Positions 1-8,768 of a DNA stretch of 64,000 nt are shown piece by piece. The stretch's first letter is position 1. Each line of letters opens with the position of its first letter. The position numbers and the translations under genes are program-made. This stretch comes from Shewanella gelidimarina (lineage in GTDB: Bacteria > Pseudomonadota > Gammaproteobacteria > Enterobacterales > Shewanellaceae). Under the pieces are notes generated by a model. That model was not told the origin of the DNA and ran no database searches. It saw only the letters and a program-made list of their open reading frames with translations. Where the stretch lies: the NCBI RefSeq assembly GCF_023283945.1, contig NZ_JAKIKW010000011.1:1-64000 (forward strand), given 5' to 3'.

Positions 1-81
1 AGCTTGGTACTTGAACCCCGGCGGGAAAGAACATTCCCCAGAACAGTAAAGCCACGGCCTCAACGATATGCTAGAAACAAA

Positions 82-110
82 AATGCCGCTCACCTTAAGT
101 GAACGGCATT
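82..110 (-). terminator. Rho-independent terminator of the glycosyltransferase operon
   Basis: AATGCCG at 82-88 pairs with CGGCATT at 104-110. Inside, a C/A mismatch is followed by a TCAC/GTGA pairing around a 5-nt loop. Read on the minus strand the hairpin is followed by a T-rich run. It lies about 70 bases after the stop codon at 180. A palindrome (GAGCTTAAGCTC, 112-123) followed by T's on the plus strand lies beside it and may end something arriving from the left. Bases 1-81 show no gene that I can support. Confidence 0.6.
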
Positions 111-179
111 AGAGCTTAAGCTCACCTTTTTTATTGCAACTGTTCACGACATTCCCGCTGAACGGGTTTTCATAAAGCG

Positions 180-1181
180 TTATAGGTATTGCGCTAACAG
201 TTGCTGCCAACGCACTAACATCTTTTCCCATGCCTGCTGCGTTGCTTGACGTTGCTCGCCATTGACACCAATTTGGTTGCCATTTTTGACGCGCATAATC
301 GCCTGCGTAATTCCCTCAACCGATAGCGACTCAATCACTTCATAGCCTTGTTGATGCTTACTCAGCGCTGCAATTTGATCGGCAAGCCCATCAATTTCAG
401 GTAAAATAACATGCCGTCCTGCTGCAATCGATTCCATACACGTGAGTCCAAAAGGCTCCCAGCGCGAGGGGATAACAACCGCATCAGCAGTGCTTAAAAA
501 AGCGGCCACGTCATCAACCTCCCCAACCAGAGTGACTTGAGGCATTGATTTAGCCAGTTGCTGTAACAACGCTCTATCCTCGCCATCTCCCGCTATCGCT
601 AACGTCACCTCTTGCTCACTAAAGCTCGCCATTGCTTGAATAAGCAGGTCAAACCCTTTCTGTTTTGCTAATCGACCATAGGCTACAAGCCTCAATGGCG
701 TATGCGGCTTTACACCCGTAAGTGCTATGCAGTTAGCGAGCTCTTTTGCTTGTCCAACTCGCGCGAGTTTTTTTTCGTTTAGCGTGCCAAACTCAACTAA
801 CCAATCAGCTTGCTGATCAGAAACGGTCAGCACCTTATCCATCAATGCGTAACCCAGCTTGAGCATCAGCTTAAAACGATAAGGATGACGCACGCAGTGG
901 CGCATAAATTCACGACAATAATGATGTTCTTGATACAGCAGAGGAGTCGACCTATTCGCCAGTTTTAGTATCACGAGTGAGGGAATTTTTCGCCAACTCA
1001 TGGCTCCGTGAATAACAATGATATTAGTGTCATAGCGGGTCAGTTGCAGTTGTGTCAGTTCGATATGCCGCAGCTGAAAATCAAAGTGCTGATTTAACCT
1101 TGAGGCAGCAAGACTCTCTAGCGCCAAATTGACGCCACCGAGTTTTGCATCATCGATAAGGTGGATAACCTTTGGTTGCAA
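180..1181 (-). CDS. GT4-family glycosyltransferase
   Basis: A 333-residue GT-B fold glycosyltransferase, probably cytoplasmic, that moves a sugar from a nucleotide donor onto an envelope or LPS-type acceptor. Donor and acceptor cannot be read from the sequence. The N-terminus (VIHLIDDAKLGGVNLAL) is the glycine-rich first strand of the family. The C-terminal half has GRLAKQKGFDLLIQA and the retaining-GT E-x7-E element in EPFGLTCMES. The start codon is TTG, with AAAGG seven bases upstream. That Shine-Dalgarno is in the 3' arm of a perfect 12-bp hairpin (1185-1216). The gene follows the cytochrome b561-like gene by 90 bases and may be cotranscribed with it. Family assignment is secure, substrate unknown. 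Confidence 0.85.
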   Translation of the reverse strand: MQPKVIHLIDDAKLGGVNLALESLAASRLNQHFDFQLRHIELTQLQLTRYDTNIIVIHGAMSWRKIPSLVILKLANRSTPLLYQEHHYCREFMRHCVRHPYRFKLMLKLGYALMDKVLTVSDQQADWLVEFGTLNEKKLARVGQAKELANCIALTGVKPHTPLRLVAYGRLAKQKGFDLLIQAMASFSEQEVTLAIAGDGEDRALLQQLAKSMPQVTLVGEVDDVAAFLSTADAVVIPSRWEPFGLTCMESIAAGRHVILPEIDGLADQIAALSKHQQGYEVIESLSVEGITQAIMRVKNGNQIGVNGEQRQATQQAWEKMLVRWQQLLAQYL

Positions 1182-1184
1182 TAG

Positions 1185-1216
1185 CTTACCTTTATTTGTT
1201 CCCCAATAAAGGTAAG
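1185..1216 (-). promoter_or_regulatory. Hairpin occluding the Shine-Dalgarno of the glycosyltransferase
   Basis: CTTACCTTTATT and AATAAAGGTAAG form a perfect 12-bp inverted repeat with an 8-nt loop (1197-1204). In the minus-strand transcript the 3' arm contains AAAGG, seven bases before the TTG start. Folding would hide the ribosome-binding site. No T-run follows on either strand, so it does not look like a terminator. A translational role is inferred. Confidence 0.55.
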
Positions 1217-1271
1217 TTAATTTAAAGCCATCAAAGATAAAAGCTTTGTTTTACAATAAAACGTAGAAATG

Positions 1272-1802
1272 CTAATCACGAATAAAATCGAGCAGATGTA
1301 AACAAGCAAAAACGATATGTACGCCAATAAAACCAATAAAGCCTTTAGTGCAGAATATATGGTAACTTCGCCATAAAAGCGCATCACTTGAGCCTTGTGT
1401 GACAAACCATAAAACACCCGTCACACCCACGGCCAAAAATACCAGTAAGCCTAAGCCTTCAACAATACTAAACAGGCCACGCCCACCCGCTATAGGTAAC
1501 TTGCCTTTTGTTAGTCCTTTAAAATCACTGATTAACTGAGTAAAATCTGCAACTAACCAAGGGAAATATTGACGCCACTTACCCTTTAGGCAGGTAGTGA
1601 TTAAGAATGTGAGTGCAACAAAGGCGGCAAATAATCCAAGGTAGACATGGCTAAGATCCCATAAGCTCGCATTCGCCCTTAAGCTGCGGCCGATTAACAC
1701 CCAGCTACTGGTTAATAGCAGATAAGCCACCGTAAAAATGATAACAATATGCTGCCGAGCGATACACTTATCTAACAACCGTTGTAATTTTGATTTCGCC
1801 AT
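1272..1802 (-). CDS. Cytochrome b561-like membrane protein
   Basis: A 176-residue inner-membrane protein with about four hydrophobic helices (near residues 18-38, 49-69, 112-132 and 152-172). Histidines in or beside helices (ARQHIVII, LSHVYLG, SYHIF, GVHIVF, CLHLLD) are suited to haem b ligation, as in the cytochrome b561 and formate-dehydrogenase-gamma type families. It probably passes electrons within the membrane. A clear GAGG lies five bases before the ATG. It starts 27 bases after hemG, so it may be a partner of that quinone-linked step, though this is inference. The partner and exact subfamily are uncertain. Confidence 0.6.
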   Translation of the reverse strand: MAKSKLQRLLDKCIARQHIVIIFTVAYLLLTSSWVLIGRSLRANASLWDLSHVYLGLFAAFVALTFLITTCLKGKWRQYFPWLVADFTQLISDFKGLTKGKLPIAGGRGLFSIVEGLGLLVFLAVGVTGVLWFVTQGSSDALLWRSYHIFCTKGFIGFIGVHIVFACLHLLDFIRD

Positions 1803-1829
1803 GACGACCTCTGTTGATCCATTAAGTGG

Positions 1830-2372
1830 CTAACTCACCTTTGTCTCAACCGGTAACTGATGGATCTTGTCAGCATAAGCATCGACTTTTAACCAATCGG
1901 TGTACTCAATGTTAGTATCTGCTGCCGTTGGCCCCTTGGTCATCCACATAATAAAACGGATAATGCTTCTGTCTACAATACCATAGCTTGGGTAATTCAG
2001 ATTACCACCAAACACTTCGGTAAGAGTGGGTGACCACGGCGACTTTTCCATAAACGCCTGCATATATGGATTGGTTGCAGCAGTATTTTTAAGTGGTTTT
2101 CTTGCGACTAAATTTACCGAGAAAAAGCTACTAGGTATTTGTTCAAGTGCACTTTGATTGGCTTCAATAAAATCATAAACTGTTGGATTATGTTTGCCAT
2201 GACGAATACTGGCACCAATAATGACTTTATCGAATTCAGCTAAATCAATATTGTCGCTAATGCTAACGGCGTTAACTTGATGACCTAAAGCGATTAGCTT
2301 TTGTTCAAGATAAGCACAAATTTTGCGAGTCTGGCCATGCACGCTTGAATAAACGATAAGAATGTTACTCAT
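1830..2372 (-). CDS. hemG: Menaquinone-dependent protoporphyrinogen IX dehydrogenase HemG
   Basis: Oxidises protoporphyrinogen IX to protoporphyrin IX in haem synthesis and passes electrons to the quinone pool. The 180 residues match the usual HemG length (181 in E. coli). The N-terminal flavodoxin loop ILIVYSSVHGQTRKI binds FMN phosphate, and GASIRHGKHNP is a family hallmark. The long HemG insertion and the WMTKGPTAADTNIEYTDW region near the C-terminus are present. The ATG follows a G-rich Shine-Dalgarno. It leads the three-gene minus-strand group with the cytochrome b561-like and glycosyltransferase genes. Confidence 0.92.
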   Translation of the reverse strand: MSNILIVYSSVHGQTRKICAYLEQKLIALGHQVNAVSISDNIDLAEFDKVIIGASIRHGKHNPTVYDFIEANQSALEQIPSSFFSVNLVARKPLKNTAATNPYMQAFMEKSPWSPTLTEVFGGNLNYPSYGIVDRSIIRFIMWMTKGPTAADTNIEYTDWLKVDAYADKIHQLPVETKVS

Positions 2373-2436
2373 CTGGCGGCCCCCTTTAGATAGAAATTCA
2401 ATTGATTAATCATAGGGGATAATTGAATATTTTTAC

Positions 2437-2450
2437 TTGAATCAGATCAC
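2437..2450. promoter_or_regulatory. Possible FNR/CRP-type site upstream of hemG
   Basis: TTGAA-TCAG-ATCAC resembles the FNR consensus TTGAT-N4-ATCAA, matching 8 of 10 positions. It sits about 70 bases upstream of the hemG start, where an anaerobic regulator would make sense for a menaquinone-linked enzyme. Short AT-rich matches of this kind arise by chance, so this is weak. Confidence 0.22.
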
Positions 2451-2499
2451 GAGCTACAAAACGATAATCTGCTTTAACTTTATCTAGCTCACAAAATTA

Positions 2500-2532
2500 A
2501 AAGGGAAATACATTAAGCCTGTATTTCCCTTT
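2500..2532 (-). terminator. Terminator of the porin-imelysin-di-heme operon
   Basis: AAAGGGAAATACA (2500-2512) pairs perfectly over 13 bp with TGTATTTCCCTTT (2520-2532), with a 7-nt loop. On the minus strand the stem is followed by a T-rich tract. It lies 20 bases after the stop of the di-heme lipoprotein gene and before the hemG promoter region. Confidence 0.8.
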
Positions 2533-2551
2533 GGTTAGTCTGACAATGCCA

Positions 2552-4204
2552 TTACAGAGACATCAAGAAATCAAGAACTTGAGCACGTTCAGCCGCATTA
2601 AGTGCCATAAAGTCATCTGTACTTTGCTGTGCTTCTCCACCATGCCACAAAATAGCTTCTTCAAGTGTTGCTGCACGGCCATCATGCAAGAAACCAGCTT
2701 GTGGGTTTACCGTTTTAGTTAACCCTATTCCCCACAATGGACGAGTACGCCACTCACTGCCATCGGCCAGAAAATCAGGACGGCCATCAGCAAGACCTTC
2801 GCCCATATCATGCAGTAGCATATCGGTGAAAGGGTAAATAGTCTGACTCTTGTGACCTGCAATCATTTCTGCACCACCGATATCACCCGCTGCTTTAGTG
2901 ACAAAGCTTGGCGTATGACAACCGCTGCAATTTAATTGCTCAAACAGGCGCGCGCCTTCGCGTACATCTGTATCGGTAACATTGCGTCTAGCCGGTACTG
3001 CCAATGTCTCGGCATAAAACACCACTGAATCACTAAACTCGGCCGTCGCATCCGGTTCACCGTCAATACCTTCACCGGTATCGACAAACCCAGTACGCGT
3101 TAGATAGTCATCATGCAGTGCTGTACCTTTAATACTTTCATCTGGAAACAACGGATTAGTAATACCAATGTCGCCTCGCAGTGCACCTAGAGATTGTACT
3201 CTGACACTTGGTGTATTGGCCTTCCAGCCAAAGCGTCCTAAAGAGACCGGGTTACTGTCGCCAGCTTGTGCTTTCACCGCATCAAATACGTAGTTAGCAC
3301 GCCCTGAAATCCCGTCATTATTGGCATCATCGCTATCGACTTTTGCCACGATATCCGCCTCTGGGATCGCTTCTAGCAAACCCAAACCAAATACAGGCAT
3401 ACCGTTACGCCATCCCATGAGTACGTCATCTTGCAGTAAATTGGAGGTGACATTAGCACTTGATTTGGTTTCACCCGGCGCATCATATGGGTTTTCAACA
3501 TCAAACAGTGGTTTTTTCAAGGTCACGCTACTGCCATCGCTGTAGGTAATCGCTTTTGTTTCATAAGACAGATACACATCAGCCTGGCCAATAAATTTAT
3601 TTGTCTCCCAGTCAGGGCGCGCTTTAAGTACGCCACGATGGAACAGCTGACCACCAAAGTCAGGAACAGCAATAGGAGCGCAATAGTTATTAGCGGCAGT
3701 ACCTTCTAGGCAAGGTTCATCTGGTGCTTTACTTATACGCAAAAAAATCCCAGCTTCGGATCCCAGTTTCACTCGAGTTTCACCTGCGGCAATTTGCGGG
3801 GTTGAGTTGCGGCCATCTCGTTGATGACAAGAGTTACAGTCGGCATTATTAAACACAGGTCCAAGGCCATCTAGCTCTGGATGTGCATCATTGGGCGCCG
3901 TCGTAAATGCGGTTTCAAAACCGAGGTCACCCTCTAAGTGCAACTCAAGTTCAGCCGCCGTAAGGTTAGGAGAAGGAGTCGAAAAACCATGACCTGATTC
4001 GGAGGCATCAAAGGTGGTTGTATCACCCCCACTGGCAGTAATATCAGTATAAGAAGGATAAACTTTCTCTTCTGGCGTGGGTGTGGTCTCATCACCGCTG
4101 CCGCCACATGCCGATAAACTGAGTACACTTGCAATCACGAGTACGCTTACTTTTATGTTTAGCTTTATATTCGTATTATTAACTTTATTATTTTTAATTA
4201 TCAT
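2552..4204 (-). CDS. Di-heme MauG/cytochrome-c-peroxidase-like lipoprotein (DUF1111 family)
   Basis: About 550 residues. It begins with a lipoprotein signal ending LSLSAC-GG, so it is probably anchored on the periplasmic side. Two c-type haem motifs are visible: CNSCH near residue 125 and CSGCH near residue 425. The spacing and the motif LLHDMGEGLADGRPDF fit the DUF1111 di-heme family, often called thiol oxidoreductase-like and related to MauG and bacterial cytochrome c peroxidase. It is last in the Fur-box operon after the porin and the imelysin. A redox role on iron or a metal complex during uptake is inferred from that context. GTG at 4216 is an alternative start; ATG at 4204 gives a more normal signal peptide. 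Confidence 0.8.
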   Translation of the reverse strand: MIIKNNKVNNTNIKLNIKVSVLVIASVLSLSACGGSGDETTPTPEEKVYPSYTDITASGGDTTTFDASESGHGFSTPSPNLTAAELELHLEGDLGFETAFTTAPNDAHPELDGLGPVFNNADCNSCHQRDGRNSTPQIAAGETRVKLGSEAGIFLRISKAPDEPCLEGTAANNYCAPIAVPDFGGQLFHRGVLKARPDWETNKFIGQADVYLSYETKAITYSDGSSVTLKKPLFDVENPYDAPGETKSSANVTSNLLQDDVLMGWRNGMPVFGLGLLEAIPEADIVAKVDSDDANNDGISGRANYVFDAVKAQAGDSNPVSLGRFGWKANTPSVRVQSLGALRGDIGITNPLFPDESIKGTALHDDYLTRTGFVDTGEGIDGEPDATAEFSDSVVFYAETLAVPARRNVTDTDVREGARLFEQLNCSGCHTPSFVTKAAGDIGGAEMIAGHKSQTIYPFTDMLLHDMGEGLADGRPDFLADGSEWRTRPLWGIGLTKTVNPQAGFLHDGRAATLEEAILWHGGEAQQSTDDFMALNAAERAQVLDFLMSL

Positions 4205-4341
4205 TTGCGTTACCACACACGTTTTATCTTAAGTTAGTATTTTGATTCTGTTATTTAAGACACAACAAAAAAACTAAGATAAATCACCTAAAAAATAAGG
4301 CACCGAGGAGCGCCTCAATGCCTTTTCAACAGACTATATTT

Positions 4342-5490
4342 TTACACTTTCCACGTTTTAAGCAGTGGCAACACATCAGATTCTAGGCTGGTTTGCAGCT
4401 TTGAAAGAGCATCAACGGCAGTTTGAATGCGCTTGCGCCCTTCTACATCGGAGATCGCTTGACGGAAAGGCATTTCATTTGCACCTTCAATGGCTTGAAT
4501 CGTCAAAATTGCGTTTGATATTTCAGTACCCACTCGCGCTGCCATGTCTTTATCCGCCGCAGCAACAAAATCCACAATACCTTGCTTATCTGCAGCGCCA
4601 GCTAGCTCACCTTGATAAACATTACGTACGCCAATGATGTTATTACTAAAATCTGTCAGTGAATTCCATGAGTATTGAGATTCAACTTTAGAGGTGTCAG
4701 CGCTGCTTGCGTCAGCACCAAATGGATCGGCAATTTTGCCGTTACCCACTTCATCAACAATGCCGATCATGCCTTGGATTAGTTCTTGAACAACACCCAC
4801 ATTTGAGCTGTAGAAAGTATTATCTTGAGTCCCCGGAGTCTTAAGCAGTTCACCATAGGCTTTACCTGTACTAGCATCGTGACTTATAAGCCATGCATCA
4901 TCCAATTTTTCAGTGTAATCACGGAATACTGCAGCAAGACCCATTAGGTAATCACGCTCGTTAGCCGTTAAATCTGCGATCATTTTGGTATTTGTGGTCA
5001 CGCCGTCACCGAATAATAGGTATTCCATCGTATGGAAACCTTGCACATCGTCATTCCAACCTTTAATGGTTTCCGCATCAAAACCTGTTGTTGTAGACAA
5101 TACCGACGTTAAATCAGTGGTGTTTAGTGGCCAGCTGTCTAAATGAGGATCGATGCCAAGTGAGTCAACAGGGCCAAAAATATGAGACTCTCCCTGCTCC
5201 CAAGGTTGGCGAGCAGCTTTCCAAGCTTCTTGTACGGCAACAAGATTAACTTGCGAAGGCGAGGCGACCAATGTTTGAGTCGATGCAAACAATGTAGCAC
5301 CGCGTGCCGCCAGATCGGTATAACCGGCAACAATGACATCGTCAGTCAGGTTGGTCACCATCTCTGTTGCTGTAAATGAGAAAGTTTTATCAGCTTCAGG
5401 TGTTGGCGTGCTATCAGAGCCCGAACCGCCACATGCAGCAAGTGCAGAAATAAGTGCTATAGCAACCACTGAATGAGTAAAGTGTTTCAT
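4342..5490 (-). CDS. Imelysin family (M75-like / IrpA) lipoprotein
   Basis: A 382-residue periplasm-facing lipoprotein with signal sequence and lipobox LAAC-GG. The segment GFHTMEYLLFG carries the imelysin GxHxxE signature, and the four-helix repeat character of the family is evident. Imelysins (IrpA, the EfeO-related group) are linked to iron or haem acquisition; peptidase activity is doubtful for most members. ATG at 5490 has GGAG seven bases upstream and is preferred over a start four codons earlier. It sits 75 bases after the porin and 137 before the di-heme gene on the same strand, all downstream of one Fur box. Confidence 0.85.
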   Translation of the reverse strand: MKHFTHSVVAIALISALAACGGSGSDSTPTPEADKTFSFTATEMVTNLTDDVIVAGYTDLAARGATLFASTQTLVASPSQVNLVAVQEAWKAARQPWEQGESHIFGPVDSLGIDPHLDSWPLNTTDLTSVLSTTTGFDAETIKGWNDDVQGFHTMEYLLFGDGVTTNTKMIADLTANERDYLMGLAAVFRDYTEKLDDAWLISHDASTGKAYGELLKTPGTQDNTFYSSNVGVVQELIQGMIGIVDEVGNGKIADPFGADASSADTSKVESQYSWNSLTDFSNNIIGVRNVYQGELAGAADKQGIVDFVAAADKDMAARVGTEISNAILTIQAIEGANEMPFRQAISDVEGRKRIQTAVDALSKLQTSLESDVLPLLKTWKV

Positions 5491-5565
5491 TAAAAACTCC
5501 ATTTTTTTAACTTAATAAATTTAATTAATTGGGCTAATTGAATTAGCGAATAAATAGTTGATTAT

Positions 5566-6978
5566 TTACAACGAGAATTGATAACCCACGCCAAGCGCAA
5601 AGAAATTGGTATCTGGAATAGAAGCAACAGCCACTTGCTGTACACCAGCTTCAGCCTTGATAACGATTTCAGGAATAGGGAAATAGTTAATACCCGCACT
5701 GATCCACGTGTTTTCATATCGCTTGGTGGCAATGCCAGTTTCAACTTCTTTCAATGGGTTTGAATAATCGATGTTGGCAAAGATCGTAATTGGGATAGGA
5801 GTGAAATGACCTAAATCGACACCCGCCTCAACGAAGAAAGCTTCAGACTCACTGCCGAGTTGCGCGAAGTTACCCGGTTTTAGACCGGGCGTGGTTTTGT
5901 TTGCTTGAGTAATAGCATCTGAATCGCTCAAGGTGCCATTAAGGTATTGGCCACGTACTGTCCATGGGCCTTCGACAAATGCACCAGCGATTGAAAATAT
6001 GCTGACAGTACCATCTGAACTCAACTTATTGGTTTTATGGCGATTGCCACTGGTATTGCCGTAGTAATATGAAACACCCACCGCGGAACCTGTTTTGAAG
6101 TTGCCGTAATCAAGACGAGCAACGTAGGCAAGATCATCAGCATTTACATGTTCAAAACGCTTTTGGTGACCCGATGCAGCCCAATCATAGGTCCGAAAAT
6201 ACTCAGAGTTTAATCCGCTAACCACTTGTGCTTGATAGTGGAAATTAGCAACTTCACCAAAAATACCGATACCATTTTCATTCCATACCGCTGGCAACAT
6301 TGCCGCTTCACTTTTATGGCGTTGCACTGTGAGGTATTGACTAGGTTTATGGAGGGTACTGCTAAGGCCAACGGGCAGATGGATATTACCGAACTTAACC
6401 CCAAACGCAGCGCTTGGGAGATAACGGATCTCGGCTTTTTCAATCATCACTTCGCCGCCAGCTTCAACTTCAGCTTCAAACTCACCAAATTCATCAAAGC
6501 CATCGTATTCGAGTGAAGAACCAGTTCCACCATGCTCATACTCAATCTCAACTTCCATATCCCAGTCATCATTAAACTGATAGCCAAATTCAGTCACAAT
6601 GCGCTCGAGGTCAACACGCCCACGACGTTCAGGCGTTGTATCTTGGACGTTATCGTAATATTCATCACTGGTGTAAATCACACTGCCGTATGACTTAAAT
6701 GAAAACTTGCTGAACTTACTATTAGCCGAATCAGCTTTAACGGTCGCTATCGCTTCTTGCTGTTCTAACCGTTGTTGCTGGTGCTGTTCAGTTTGGGCTT
6801 GCTGTTGTTGTGCAAGCTCCTTTAACTGGACTTTAAGTTCAGTCAGTTCTGCTTCTTGTTTAGCAATCGCTGCGGCGAGTACTTCAGGATCTGTTGCTGA
6901 CATAGCATTAGCGCTAAAGACAGTTGCTATCGTTGCGGCCAATATATTCAGCTTTACATGTTTAGACATGTTTTTCAT
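5566..6978 (-). CDS. Outer-membrane porin with N-terminal coiled coil, first gene of an iron-linked operon
   Basis: 470 residues. A signal peptide (LAATIATVFSANAMSA) is followed by a Gln/Glu-rich coiled coil (about residues 33-75) and then alternating beta-strand sequence ending in FSL, the usual C-terminal aromatic pattern of outer-membrane barrels. It resembles the phosphate/polyphosphate-selective porin type (OprP-like), with acidic stretches near residues 150-175. ATG at 6978 has GAGAG at good distance. It leads the porin-imelysin-di-heme operon and lies about 70 bases downstream of a strong Fur box, so passage of iron complexes is inferred. The true ligand is unknown. Confidence 0.75.
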   Translation of the reverse strand: MKNMSKHVKLNILAATIATVFSANAMSATDPEVLAAAIAKQEAELTELKVQLKELAQQQQAQTEQHQQQRLEQQEAIATVKADSANSKFSKFSFKSYGSVIYTSDEYYDNVQDTTPERRGRVDLERIVTEFGYQFNDDWDMEVEIEYEHGGTGSSLEYDGFDEFGEFEAEVEAGGEVMIEKAEIRYLPSAAFGVKFGNIHLPVGLSSTLHKPSQYLTVQRHKSEAAMLPAVWNENGIGIFGEVANFHYQAQVVSGLNSEYFRTYDWAASGHQKRFEHVNADDLAYVARLDYGNFKTGSAVGVSYYYGNTSGNRHKTNKLSSDGTVSIFSIAGAFVEGPWTVRGQYLNGTLSDSDAITQANKTTPGLKPGNFAQLGSESEAFFVEAGVDLGHFTPIPITIFANIDYSNPLKEVETGIATKRYENTWISAGINYFPIPEIVIKAEAGVQQVAVASIPDTNFFALGVGYQFSL

Positions 6979-7046
6979 AAAACGGCTCTCAATTGATTCT
7001 TTGCTGGAAAACCAGCATCCCTTAAATTCGCCGTCAAAATACTACA

Positions 7047-7065
7047 AATGAGAATGATTTGCATT
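7047..7065 (-). promoter_or_regulatory. Fur box
   Basis: AATGAGAATGATTTGCATT matches the 7-1-7 type Fur consensus AATGATAATNATTATCATT at all but three positions. It lies 69 bases upstream of the porin start, in the expected promoter region. It suggests iron-dependent repression of the porin-imelysin-di-heme operon. Confidence 0.75.
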
Positions 7066-7080
7066 ATTCTTTACACTATA

Positions 7081-7529
7081 ATTTACAATAAACTTACATC
7101 AAACACCAAAAGCCAACAGTTGCAACGCTTAAAAACAAGGCGATACATTAATTAAAATCAATGGGGGAAAACCTATAGCGGAGTGTATAAACCAGATACT
7201 GCAGTACCCCATAAATCAGCATCAAGCGCTTTACAGCCAACTTACCAGGGTGTTAATACTTTAATTGCTTATGCCGAATAAGGAGGTGGTTATCAAAAGG
7301 GAAGAAGGTGAAAAGATAGTCAACAAATTATGCATCTAACATGTTGTTTTGTATCATATATTGCATTCAAACCTACAACTAATATGACGATGACAATGTT
7401 AATCCCACGCGAATCACCCCCGCGTTATGCTGCTTTTTTTCGAGGAGGGGTTTTGAATAGCCCACTGCACCTTAGTATTAATTGAGTATATACTGCTCGT
7501 CCTTTCGCCGGATCACATGGACCGTTTTA
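7081..7529. other. Intergenic region between the Fur-box operon and the MFS gene
   Basis: About 450 AT-rich bases with no supported gene or RNA. It presumably holds the start of the divergent MFS transcript. The closest thing to a coding signal is a 22-codon reading frame starting near 7270, which I do not accept. Confidence 0.5.
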
Positions 7530-8721
7530 ATGAAAAACAACCCGCAGAAGCTGCTGCTTTGGATGACATTTATCATGTCATTAGCCTTTGCTGTATGGCA
7601 GGTATTACTTAACAACTTTGTTATTGAGCGCGCTCAATTCACCGGTGCTGAAATTGGTATATTGCAAAGCTTAAGAGAGGTTCCTGGGTTTCTTGCGTTT
7701 ACCGCTATCTTTGTCTTACTACTGATAAAAGAGCAAGCGTTTGCATTATTGTCATTGGCACTACTGTGTATCGGTGTGGCTGTCACGGGGTTCTTTCCGC
7801 AAGTGCTCGGGCTGTATATCACCACCGTATTAATGTCGATTGGTTTTCACTATTTTGAAACCATCAACCAATCACTGACACTGCAATGGGTTGAAAAGAA
7901 AAATACCGCCGAATTTTTAGGCAAAGCTCTGGCATGGCGCAGCGCCGCTGCATTGATAGGTTACGGCAGTATTTGGCTAGTCATGAGCTGGCTAAAACTC
8001 GACTACCAATGGATGTACGCCATCATTGGTACTTTAGGGCTCATCATGGTGATAACCATTCGTCTGTACTTTCCTACCTTTGAACAAGGAGAGGTGCAGC
8101 ACAAGAAAATAATCTTGCGAAAACGCTACTGGTTATACTATATGCTGACTTTTTTCTCGGGCGCGAGAAGACAGATCTTCATGGTAATAATTTGCGGGCT
8201 TTATGATGGTTGAAAAATTTGGCTATAGCATTAGTCAAATTACCTCACTCTTTCTAATTAACTATGTAGTTAACCTCTTTTTCGCCCCCGCGATTGGCCG
8301 CTTCATTGGTCGAATTGGTGAACGCAACGCCCTGACTATTGAGTATTTAGGGCTTATTGCAGTCTTTACCAGTTATGCGGTCGTTGAGCATGCAGAAGCC
8401 GCTGCCGCCCTATACGTGATTGACCACCTTTTGTTTGCAATGGCGATTGCCGTAAAAACCTATTTCCAAAAAATTGCCGATCCCAAAGATATCGCCGCTA
8501 CCATGTCAGTAAGTTTCACCATTAACCACATTGCAGCCGTTATCATCCCCGCACTGCTGGGGCTATTATGGCTAACCTCACCTTCACTGGTATTCTATAT
8601 CGGCGCAGGTTTTGCGGTGTGTTCACTCATACTGGCCATGAATGTGCCTCGCCACCCTAAACAAGGTGAAGAGGTCGCGCTATTTGGTAAAATGCCACCA
8701 CTTGTCAAAGCAGACAAATAG
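7530..8721 (+). pseudogene. MFS transporter, frameshifted
   Basis: Two reading frames together encode one 12-helix major facilitator protein of about 395 residues. Frame one (from ATG 7530) carries helices 1-6 and reads through SGARRQIFMV, then leaves frame and stops at 8213. The continuation GFMMVEKFGYS lies in another frame and runs to 8721. The break is at about 8181-8192: one extra base in ATGGTAATAATTTGCG (or a 4-base insertion) explains it, since removing a base restores MV-I-FAGFMMVEKFGY. The missing join is in the cytoplasmic loop and helix 7 region. It may be a true pseudogene or a sequence error. The substrate is unknown. An upstream in-frame start at 7482 adds 16 unlikely residues. 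Confidence 0.75.
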
Positions 8722-8768
8722 CTAGACAATTAACGCCCTGATTGGCATAAGTTTTATAACAAAGAGGA

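Noticed and set aside
7270..7335. 22-codon reading frame in the gap before the MFS gene
   Set aside because: Very short and without a supporting terminator or family.
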